64,000 nt of DNA. It comes from Melioribacter sp051488685. GTDB lineage: Bacteria; Bacteroidota; Ignavibacteria; Ignavibacteriales; Melioribacteraceae. Of this stretch, positions 56,119 to 63,365 are shown piece by piece. Both the position numbers and the translations under genes were made by a program. The notes beneath the pieces were generated by a model, which was given only the letters and a program-made list of their open reading frames with translations, was not told the DNA's origin and made no database searches. The stretch spans positions 189,889 through 253,888 of the forward strand of contig NZ_JBPSEH010000007.1 in the NCBI RefSeq assembly GCF_051488685.1. The letters run 5' to 3'. Positions within the stretch are counted from its first letter, which is position 1. Every line of letters starts with the position of its first letter.

Positions 56119-57033
56119 ATGAACTTCGCAATTACAGGCGTGGCGGGCTATATAGCTCCAAGACATTTGAAGGCAATTAAAGAAACAGGAAATAATCTTG
56201 TTGCAGCGTTAGACCCACACGATTCAGTTGGACTATTGGACAGTTATTTCCCTGAAGTCAGTTTCTTTGTTGAATTTGAACGATTCGAACGACATCTCGA
56301 TTTGTTACGTAGAAAATCGGATTCAGAGCGCGTGCATTATTTATCGATTTGTTCGCCAAATTTTTTACACGATTCGCATATCAGACTGGCTCTAAGAATT
56401 GGTGCAAATGCTATTTGTGAAAAACCTATAGTTCTCAACCCATGGAACCTTGATGCACTTGAAACAATTGAAAAAGAAACCGGCAAAAAAGTTTATACAG
56501 TTTTACAATTGCGAGTCCATCCTTCAATTATAAAATTAAAAAGCGAAGTCGACACCGAACTTAAAAGCAATCCATCAAAAAAATTCAATATAAGTCTCGA
56601 TTATATAACTGCACGAGGTTTATGGTACGATTTTTCATGGAAAGGAATCATCGAAAAGTCGGGTGGAGTGGCAACAAATATTGGAATTCATTTTTTCGAC
56701 ATGTTAATCTGGATTTTTGGTCAACCAGTCCATTCACAAATTATTGAAAATAATAAACGCTCCATGCAGGGTGAACTTGAACTGGAAAATGCATTTGTAA
56801 AATGGCGCCTTTCAATTAATTACGAAGACTTACCAGAAAATATAAAAGCTATCGGAAAAAGAACTTACCGTTCAATTAAAATTGACGAAAAGGAACTCGA
56901 ATTTACAGAAGGTTTTACGGACTTACATACTTTAGTATATAAAGAGATAATAAGTGGAAATGGTTATGGCATTAACGACGCACGTCCCTCAATTCAACTT
57001 GCATATCGAATTAGAAATGAAATTGATTTTTAA
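56119..57033 (+). CDS. wbpB: Gfo/Idh/MocA oxidoreductase, UDP-GlcNAcA 3-dehydrogenase
   Basis: The 304-residue protein starts MNFAITGVAGYIAPRHLKAI, the distinctive WlbA/WbpB N-terminus, has the EKP motif in AICEKPIVL (about 93-101) and GGVATNIGIHFFDML near 186-200. In the WbpA/B/E/D/I route it oxidises UDP-GlcNAcA at C3 with NAD, using 2-oxoglutarate to recycle the cofactor. The leader is repeat DNA, yet a weak AACCCC lies ahead of the ATG. The aminotransferase (WbpE) that should act next is not in the window. Confidence 0.88.
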   Translation: MNFAITGVAGYIAPRHLKAIKETGNNLVAALDPHDSVGLLDSYFPEVSFFVEFERFERHLDLLRRKSDSERVHYLSICSPNFLHDSHIRLALRIGANAICEKPIVLNPWNLDALETIEKETGKKVYTVLQLRVHPSIIKLKSEVDTELKSNPSKKFNISLDYITARGLWYDFSWKGIIEKSGGVATNIGIHFFDMLIWIFGQPVHSQIIENNKRSMQGELELENAFVKWRLSINYEDLPENIKAIGKRTYRSIKIDEKELEFTEGFTDLHTLVYKEIISGNGYGINDARPSIQLAYRIRNEIDF

Positions 57034-57077
57034 ATAAGCTTTTGACAATAGGTAACTTAACGAAGAACAAAGAACAA

Positions 57078-57659
57078 ATGCCTAACTACTACATCAACGA
57101 ACATGCAGTAATTGACGAGAATGTCGAAATTGGAGAGGGAACAAAAATCTGGCATTTCACTCATGTACAATCAGGAGCCAGAATTGGTAAGTATTGTGTA
57201 CTCGGTCAAAATGTGAACGTTGGGAATAATGTAGTAATTGGTAATTATGTAAAAATACAAAACAACGTTTCTGTTTATGAGGGAGTAACACTTGAAGATT
57301 ATGTTTTCTGCGGACCTTCAATGGTATTTACGAACATAAAGGATCCGCGAAGCAAATATCCTCAGGCAGGAAGTGAGTATTATATAAAAACGCTTGTTAA
57401 AGAAGGTGCGAGTCTGGGTGCAAATTGTACAATAATATGCGGCATAACAATTGGACGTTATGCATTTGTTGGTGCAGGCGCAGTTGTAACAAAAGATGTA
57501 CCTGATTATGGACTGGTTGTAGGAAATCCAGCAAAGTTAGTCGGCTGGGTTTCTGAAGCGGGAGTTAAACTAAAATTTGATAAAAGTGGATTCGCTGTAT
57601 GTCCTAAAAGCGGAAAAAAGTACAGGCTGGAAAATGGGAGGGTAGAAGAAGTGGGGTAG
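57078..57659 (+). CDS. wbpD: UDP-2-acetamido-3-amino-dideoxyglucuronate N-acetyltransferase
   Basis: The ATG at 57078 gives 193 residues; the longer reading from 57042 adds 12 residues of repeat-derived leader. The protein is a left-handed beta-helix of WbpD/WlbB type: hexapeptide turns from VIDENVEIGEGTKIWHF through GQNVNVGNNVVIGNYVKIQNNV (split across about 40-62), with the catalytic-site segment FTNIKDPRS and GNPAKLVGWV. It acetylates the 3-amino group. An added C-terminal part (CPKSGKKYRLENG) has a KYxLENG signature of the family. It follows wbpB by 44 nt. Confidence 0.9.
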   Translation: MPNYYINEHAVIDENVEIGEGTKIWHFTHVQSGARIGKYCVLGQNVNVGNNVVIGNYVKIQNNVSVYEGVTLEDYVFCGPSMVFTNIKDPRSKYPQAGSEYYIKTLVKEGASLGANCTIICGITIGRYAFVGAGAVVTKDVPDYGLVVGNPAKLVGWVSEAGVKLKFDKSGFAVCPKSGKKYRLENGRVEEVG

Positions 57660-57965
57660 GGATGAGGGGTTAGGGAGGAGGGATTAGGGGATAGGGGTTA
57701 GGGTGTTCAAGGTTCGTAGTTTAAAGTTCTTGGTTCGTAGTTCTTAGTTCAAGGTTCAAAGTTCGTGGTTCAAAGTTCTTAGTTCTTGGTTCTTTGTTCA
57801 AGGTTCGAGGTTCGTAGTTCGTGGTTCGTGGTGGTTGGTTCTTGGTTCAAAGTTCGTGGTTTGTGGTTAAGGGGTTGGGGAAGTGTGGATAAAGAACATT
57901 AAACAAAGAACATTGAACAAAGAACAAAATACATTGAACATTGAACGACGAACATTGAAAAAATA
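57660..57965. repeat. TTAGGG, GTTCAAGG and AACATTGAAC array, left copy of the bracket
   Basis: GGGGTTAGGG-type units are followed by about 170 bp of GTTCAAGG, GTTCGTAG and GTTCTTGG variants, ending TTAAGGGGTTGGGGAAG at 57866-57882 and AAGTGTGGAT to 57890. Opposite-orientation AACATTGAAC units follow at 57894-57965. The first part is repeated almost exactly at 63150-63364. Confidence 0.92.
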
Positions 57966-58192
57966 ATCACATTAATCCAGCATACTTCAACTAACAAAAG
58001 TTGACATTCTGGTTGATACTCCTGCTAACAATAAAGAAAATTTAGAATTGTAAGCTGAAACAAAGATTAAAATATTGGTTAAATGAATAATCCAGGTGGT
58101 CTTGTTAAAAGTACTTGAAAAAGGCTATTAAATATTGTAAAATTTAGTGTAATTATAATATCGATATTCAAAAAGTAATCAAGTAGATTGCT

Positions 58193-59023
58193 GTGGAAAA
58201 AGAGCAAATTCAAAAGAAAGTTACAGAATTTTTAAGGGGAAGAGAGGAAGTTATCTTTGCCTACATTTTTGGTTCGTTTGTTAACAAAGAATTTTATCAT
58301 GATGTAGATGTCGCTGTTTATCTTGCTGATAATTTTGATAAAAATGATTTGATGAAGTTTCCATACGGCTACGAAAGCGAAATGATCAGTCAACTTAATA
58401 TTCTTGTGAGAGAAAATATTGATTTTATTGTAATGAATAATGCTGAACTTTATATTCAAAAAAAAATTATTAATGAAGGAATTTTACTCTTCAGCAAGTG
58501 TGAGCGTAAACGGATTTATTATGAAAACTACATACGTAAAATTTATATTGATGCTGCAAATTTAAGAAATATTAGAAGACGTTATTTAATAGAAAAATTA
58601 ATAATGCCTGATCTAGAAATTATAGAAAAACATATTTCTTCGTTTATAGAGGATCTTGAGAATTTAAAAAAACATCGAAATGTTACAGTTGACGAATTAA
58701 AAAAAGATAAAGACTTATTATGGATATTAGAGAGAGGGATATATTTATTGATTCAAAATTTATTTGACATGCTATCACACATTATTTCAGCTGACTTTAA
58801 TGAAAAATGGGATTATTACACTGATATAAGCGAACTTCTCTATAATCATAATATTATAAGTGAAGATGATAAAATATTACTTAATAAAATGGCGGGATAT
58901 AGAAATAGACTTAGCCACGAGTATATGTCCTTAGACTTAAACATTCTTACCGATATAGTAAACAATAGACTCTCTGACTTTTCTAGATTTTTATCTATTA
59001 TTAAAAATTACTGTAATCTATAA
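58193..59023 (+). CDS. MntA-HepT fusion: nucleotidyltransferase antitoxin joined to HEPN toxin
   Basis: The 276-residue protein contains two parts that are normally separate genes. Residues about 1-130 are an MNT nucleotidyltransferase with GSF (27-29), the D37-x-D39 pair (HDVDV) and a third acidic residue D77. Residues 138-276 are a HepT HEPN domain, with ILERGIYLLIQNLFDMLSHII and the RNase motif R237-x4-H242 followed by Y244. In the type VII system, MntA adds AMP units to that tyrosine of HepT (R-x4-6-H-x-Y) and silences the RNase. Here both are in one chain, beginning with GTG. An ATG at codon 138 could in principle start HepT alone but has no ribosome-binding site. Confidence 0.85.
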   Translation: MEKEQIQKKVTEFLRGREEVIFAYIFGSFVNKEFYHDVDVAVYLADNFDKNDLMKFPYGYESEMISQLNILVRENIDFIVMNNAELYIQKKIINEGILLFSKCERKRIYYENYIRKIYIDAANLRNIRRRYLIEKLIMPDLEIIEKHISSFIEDLENLKKHRNVTVDELKKDKDLLWILERGIYLLIQNLFDMLSHIISADFNEKWDYYTDISELLYNHNIISEDDKILLNKMAGYRNRLSHEYMSLDLNILTDIVNNRLSDFSRFLSIIKNYCNL

Positions 59024-59342
59024 CTGATTAGTTGCAATAAAATTATAAAATATCTCAATCGTAAGTTTACAATTAAACCCATTTGCCAGTAAATCAATTA
59101 AGAGATTACAAAATCATTCAAAGTAAAGAATCTATATTTTCCAATTCTGAATATGAATTTTCTCCAGAGGGATAGGTAAGGCATAAAACAAAATTTAGCT
59201 CTGAAGTTATCGAACCATTCTACTTCATATTATAGATTAAGTTAACATTCTCATTGACAAATATACCTAATTATTCTCCTGAGGATATTAAGCGAGTGTT
59301 TAGTTGGTGTTTGATGGGTAATCAGATTGATTAAAAACAACG
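59024..59342. other. Gene-free stretch
   Basis: About 320 bp after the fusion toxin gene. It is AT-rich with stops in all frames. It may be part of the remnant that follows. Confidence 0.45.
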
Positions 59343-59567
59343 TGGATACTTCCCGACATCAAATTTAACGAAAATCTCAAAACAAAAGATCTTGAAATAA
59401 ATAATGCAAATAAACTAATCGAAGATTCTTTAAGTGTTCTAAAATTGAAGTAATTTATTAATGCAGATGTTTGGTTGATCAAGGAAAAAAATACTAATGA
59501 TCCTATATTTAACACGGAAATTAAGTATAAAGTACTGTCGAAATCGATATCATTAAATAAGTTTTGA
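59343..59567 (+). pseudogene. Possible gene remnant
   Basis: A single frame of 74 codons is broken by only one TAA (59451-59453) and has no start codon. It reads WILPDIKFNENLKTKDLE, later LIEDSLSVLKLK, then the stop, then FINADVWLIKEKNTNDPIF. The composition looks coding and unlike random AT-rich DNA, but I do not recognise the family. It would be a 5'-truncated relic; alternatively it is chance. Confidence 0.3.
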
Positions 59568-59622
59568 GAGATGTAATATACTGGCAACGTGCATACATGA
59601 AATAAAAAATTTCTGAAAATTT

Positions 59623-59652
59623 CCTGCCCCGCACTATAAAGATTGGGGCAGG
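59623..59652 (-). terminator. Terminator of the leftward orphan gene
   Basis: CCTGCCCC (59623-59630) pairs with GGGGCAGG (59645-59652). Read leftward from the 59694 gene, the hairpin is followed by T-rich sequence. Confidence 0.65.
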
Positions 59653-59693
59653 GATTGTTAAGGTGTATAGTTAAGAGTTAAAAGAGCTTTAAA

Positions 59694-60386
59694 TTAAACA
59701 AGTGTATAATTAATGGTTGAACTAAACTGGACTTCTTCTTCATTCTCATCAAATGTAATCGCAGTAAAAACCACTTTTTTATTTGTATAGTTAGGTAACA
59801 ATTCACTATCAGCAGTAAGTAATGGGATATTGAATACAAGCGGATCAGTTAGATTTATTAAAGTTTTAGGCGAGGATATCTGCAGAAATTCATAAGCTGG
59901 AAGAGTTGAATTAACAGGTAGCTGAAGAAATATCAATGCCAGAATTTGAATTTTCTTTTCAATATCCGGATTAACATTTGAGAGATTCGTTAAAGGAGCC
60001 AGTTCAATATTCAGAACATTGTTATTGATATTAAGACTTTGCACTTTTATACCAAAAGATGATCTTGGTGTCATCATAATCATATTGGTAATGTCATTAT
60101 CCAGTACAAATGGATAATTGATCTTAACAAGATGAGAAAAGGGTGAAGTGCCCGCCGGGACAAGTGATTTCCATATTTTTTTGAGAGACTGAAATGAATA
60201 GATTGCTGAAGCGAGCTTTACTGCAATCCTGAATTTGCTAATGCGTTCTCTGAACTCTGGAGTATCAGGTGGTGTATATGATGCTGGTTTGTGAGCAATG
60301 TAATTTTTTTCATTACGCGAACGAAATACAATATCTCCAAGCGAGCCTTTAAGTTTACCGAAAAATCTTTTATCTAACTGTGCCAT
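59694..60386 (-). CDS. Orphan protein with GDIVFR N-terminal motif
   Basis: The 230-residue protein has no signal peptide or membrane segment. The N-terminal 70 residues (FFGKLKGSLGDIVFRSRNEKN, then PPDTPEFRERISKF) have the layout of DUF6266-type proteins: a GxxGxxVFR start, a tyrosine/lysine step and a helix that packs against it. The C-terminal two thirds are beta-rich (FAITFDENEEEVQF). The assignment is tentative. It has its own terminator at 59623 and a GGAGGAA before the ATG. It stands in the bracketed accessory segment and may belong to it. Confidence 0.6.
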   Translation of the reverse strand: MAQLDKRFFGKLKGSLGDIVFRSRNEKNYIAHKPASYTPPDTPEFRERISKFRIAVKLASAIYSFQSLKKIWKSLVPAGTSPFSHLVKINYPFVLDNDITNMIMMTPRSSFGIKVQSLNINNNVLNIELAPLTNLSNVNPDIEKKIQILALIFLQLPVNSTLPAYEFLQISSPKTLINLTDPLVFNIPLLTADSELLPNYTNKKVVFTAITFDENEEEVQFSSTINYTLV

Positions 60387-60927
60387 AATTTTCCTCCAAT
60401 TAGTTATGTGAATATTGATTTATTGATTAAACAAATTGAGCATTGTGATTTATAAATCTGTTAGGTACCTTGAGGCAATAGATCGAATAGTGCTCTCAAG
60501 GCAAATAAATTGCTGTTCACTTCACCGCCATAGCGGATCATTCATTATTAAGTGAATATTGAACATTGACTAATGAAAATTGAATATCGAATATAATGAG
60601 TAGGCGGTGCTCTCTGTTTTATCTTATTTGATATTTCGGAACAAACCGTGAGCGGTGCTACAGGTGAGTAAAAACGACCTTTAAACGACTTTAAATCGAC
60701 TTTAATATAAGTATGTAACGATTCTGTAACGAGACAATGATATTCAATTTCACGATTTATATCTAAATCATTTATCGTTGAGAATGTTTTCATTTAAGTA
60801 CCTTGAATTTTTAACAATAAATACCGATGGAAGTGAGAAAATCGCCGACTAAAATTTTAAAAATTAAGATGGCGAAAAATGACTTTTAAGCGGTATATAT
60901 ATTGTTAAATAAAATTAAGGTGGTATA
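60387..60927. other. Divergent intergenic region before the sigma operon
   Basis: About 540 bp. CCTTGAG (60469-60475) and CTCAAGG near 60496 form a 7-bp hairpin. Around 60555-60590 AACATTGAC-like repeat traces appear. An 81-codon leftward frame here is not supported (see rejected items). Confidence 0.45.
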
Positions 60928-61527
60928 TTGAGTAGAGAAGAGAACATTAACAATGAGGCTTTAAAAATATTTGAGGAGATCTTAAGAAAAGAAGGGGGAC
61001 CGCCTCAAAGGTGGCTCTATTATTGTACGAGGCAATTAATGTTCTATAGAATCTTTAAAAGAGAATATTATAAAACAGCAGAGGATATTGTTGACGAAGT
61101 AATATATAGCGCCATTATTGGTAAACGTAAATGGGATACTAAAAAATTAGATGTAGAAGCATTTGTAAAATCTTGTATAAAAAGCATTATCTCGCACCTT
61201 GCTAATGGAATGGATAGTAAAAAGGTAGATGATATAGTAATAAATCAAAAACTGGGTATTACAACTGATGCACTTGATAATGCACACGACAGAACCAAAG
61301 AACAGATAGAATCAGATTTTGATAATAAGGATCTAATAGAAAGATGCAGGGAAGCTCTGAAAGATGATATCGAAATGGGCATTGTTTTTGAACTTATTCT
61401 CGAAGGAAGAACTCCTAAACAAATGGAAGCCGACTATGGAATTCCCCCCGAAAAAGTCGATGCAGTAAAGAAACGTATTAGAAGATACTTAAAAAAAATC
61501 TTCAAAGAAGAATTAGATATTAATTAA
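60928..61527 (+). CDS. ECF-type sigma factor-like protein
   Basis: The 199-residue protein resembles a small sigma factor. Residues about 45-95 follow region 2 (AEDIVDEVIYSAIIGKRKWD, then FVKSCIKSIISHL) and about 145-193 follow region 4 (FELILEGRTPKQMEADYGI, KVDAVKKRIRRYLKK). The N-terminus and the 95-135 linker differ from standard ECF sigmas, so it may be a sigma-like regulator. The start is TTG, after GGTGG. It is the first gene of a three-gene operon with a helical partner and a zinc protease, and its target promoters are unknown. Confidence 0.65.
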   Translation: MSREENINNEALKIFEEILRKEGGPPQRWLYYCTRQLMFYRIFKREYYKTAEDIVDEVIYSAIIGKRKWDTKKLDVEAFVKSCIKSIISHLANGMDSKKVDDIVINQKLGITTDALDNAHDRTKEQIESDFDNKDLIERCREALKDDIEMGIVFELILEGRTPKQMEADYGIPPEKVDAVKKRIRRYLKKIFKEELDIN

Positions 61528-61552
61528 ATATTGAAAAAAAAGAGGAGTTAAT

Positions 61553-61927
61553 ATGCATCGAAGGGAGTACGAGATACTCGCAGAAATTTTTGCCGATACC
61601 GACCAGCTTACAGATGAAGAAATCGATAAAGAGCTAAAAGAGGCAGGAATTGACTATGAAAAATTCAGGCAGAGAGTATTAAATAAAATTGACGATATAA
61701 AGAGAAATTTAATTTATCAAGAAAGTCAGAAAAAAATAAATAAATATAAAGATCTCATAATTGCTCTTAAAGATAAATTAAATATTGAACTTAGTGATAG
61801 TGAAATCGAGCAAAAACTACAAGTTGAATTCAATAAATTAGAATCATTGACAGAGCAGGATATCCAGGATATCCTTAAAGATGAGAAAAAACTTAAATTC
61901 TTGAAAGAAATAATTGATTCTAAATAA
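61553..61927 (+). CDS. Small helical protein between sigma and protease
   Basis: The 124-residue protein is acidic/lysine-rich and entirely helical (TDQLTDEEIDKELKEAGIDYE; IDDIKRNLIYQESQKKINKYK; LSDSEIEQKLQVEFNKLE). There are no cysteines, no membrane segment and no known motif. A GAGGAG lies 7 nt upstream of the ATG. By its position it could be an anti-sigma factor for the preceding gene or the substrate or adaptor of the protease that follows 2 nt later. Function unknown. Confidence 0.7.
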   Translation: MHRREYEILAEIFADTDQLTDEEIDKELKEAGIDYEKFRQRVLNKIDDIKRNLIYQESQKKINKYKDLIIALKDKLNIELSDSEIEQKLQVEFNKLESLTEQDIQDILKDEKKLKFLKEIIDSK

Positions 61928-61929
61928 GA

Positions 61930-62694
61930 ATGAGCCAGTTAGCTCGTGCAAATGCAAGGAAATTACTTGCCGAATGCAGTATAACAAAACCGGAGCATAT
62001 CGATCTGGAAAAAATAGCAGCCTATAAAAATATCTTTATTGAAGAATGTGATATAAAATCACACGCCGCAAGAATACATAAATCTGAAAACTGTGGATTA
62101 ATTAAGATAAGTTCTGCTATAAAGGATGAAAAACAAAAAAATTTTGTTATTGCGCACGAAATTGGACATTTTGAAAATGAAAGAAATAAAAATATAATCA
62201 GCTGTTCTATAGAGGATCTGTTGGGACTGAATTCTAAAAAAGAATTGGAAAGAGATGCCAATGTTTTTGCGGCAGAACTATTAATGAAAGATGAATGGGT
62301 ATGGGATTTTACCAGGGGAAAAATTCCAGGGGCAAAATTAATAATCGATATGTCTGAATATTTCTCTACTTCTCTGCTTTCTGCAGCCATTCGATATGCA
62401 GAAATTGGCAGACACCCAGCTGCGGTAATTTTGAGTCAGGATAAAAAAGTAAAATGGAGTGTTATCAATAAAGATTTTACTTTCAAATGGTTACCACATG
62501 GCACACAAATTAATAAGTATTCTTATTGCTACGATTATTTTAACAATGGTACTATGAATACAGATGTGAATAAAATTTTAGCTGATGCCTGGTTTTTACA
62601 GGACAGATTTTATAGAAGAAATTATTTCCTTTATGAGCAGAATATTTATCTAACTAATTATAATGCAGTACTTAGTATCCTTTGGGAGGATTAG
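61930..62694 (+). CDS. ImmA/IrrE-family zinc metallopeptidase
   Basis: The 254-residue protein has the HEXXH motif in VIAHEIGHFEN (73-83, H76 and H80) and the downstream glutamate region ERDANVFAAELLM (107-119). That is the ImmA/IrrE pattern. A C-terminal extension of about 130 residues (from PAAVILSQDK) is unlike ImmA of ICEBs1 and could be a sensor. ImmA proteases cut a repressor or regulator when activated. The obvious local candidates are the small helical protein and the sigma-like factor. It starts 2 nt after the previous stop. Confidence 0.85.
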   Translation: MSQLARANARKLLAECSITKPEHIDLEKIAAYKNIFIEECDIKSHAARIHKSENCGLIKISSAIKDEKQKNFVIAHEIGHFENERNKNIISCSIEDLLGLNSKKELERDANVFAAELLMKDEWVWDFTRGKIPGAKLIIDMSEYFSTSLLSAAIRYAEIGRHPAAVILSQDKKVKWSVINKDFTFKWLPHGTQINKYSYCYDYFNNGTMNTDVNKILADAWFLQDRFYRRNYFLYEQNIYLTNYNAVLSILWED

Positions 62695-63145
62695 TAAAGA
62701 TCTTTTATGTCAGCAACTTATAAATTCTAATATGTTCGTTAATTATGAATTTTTGCATAATAGAATTTTGTGGCGAATAGTTTAATACATTCAAAATTGT
62801 ACTCCTACCGAATGCAAAAAATTGAACGTTTATTAAAATTAAAGAGTACTGTTATTTAACCTATTTCATATTTTAAATAATCGATTTTTGTCGTGATTAA
62901 CAGTGATTAAATAATAATCTTAACAAAGTAGAAGAGCAGTGCGGAATTCTTACTTTATTGGAACTTAAGTTTAAATACAAAAGAGGGTTTATCCTTACGA
63001 AGGAGTAATATTTTAACAATAATTTTTTCCCGACCTTTTGATTTATTTGTGGCTATTTATAGCCCCCGTAATAATATAAAATGAGTTCTGTAAGAAAATC
63101 TTTATTGTATATAGTAATTATTATAGCAAAGTGTGTAATTATACG
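62695..63145. other. Gene-free stretch
   Basis: About 450 bp of AT-rich sequence with no supported gene. No T-run terminator was found for the protease operon. Confidence 0.45.
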
Positions 63146-63365
63146 CGGTATTAGGGATTAGGGGTTAGGGATTAGGGGTTAGGGATTAGGGATTAGGGAT
63201 TAGGGATTAGGGGAGAGGGGTTGGGGTGTTCAAGGTTCGTAGTTTGAAGTTCTTGGTTCGTGGTTCTTTGTTCAAGGTTCAAAGTTCGTGGTTCTTTGTT
63301 CAAGGTTCAAGGTTCGTGGTTTAAGGTTCGTAGTTTGTGGTTAAGGGGTTGGGGAAGTGTGGATT
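63146..63365. repeat. TTAGGG and GTTCAAGG array, right copy of the bracket
   Basis: GGGGTTAGGGATTAGGG units, then GTTCAAGGTTCGTAG and GTTCTTGGTTCG variants, ending with TTAAGGGGTTGGGGAAG and GTGTGGAT at 63364. This matches the left copy at 57660-57890 over almost its whole length, in the same orientation. Confidence 0.92.

Noticed and set aside
55937..56166. Leftward frames with repeated WFNVLGSMF strings
   Set aside because: They are translations of the AACATTGAAC tandem array.
60548..60793. 81-codon leftward frame with AAGG 7 nt before its ATG
   Set aside because: Its last third runs through AACATTGAC-type repeat sequence and the rest has no recognisable domain; support is too weak for a gene.
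63146..63220. Telomere-like TTAGGG repeat as a linear-chromosome end
   Set aside because: The repeats are imperfect, interior, and also lie within a coding gene; a bacterial telomere is not expected.
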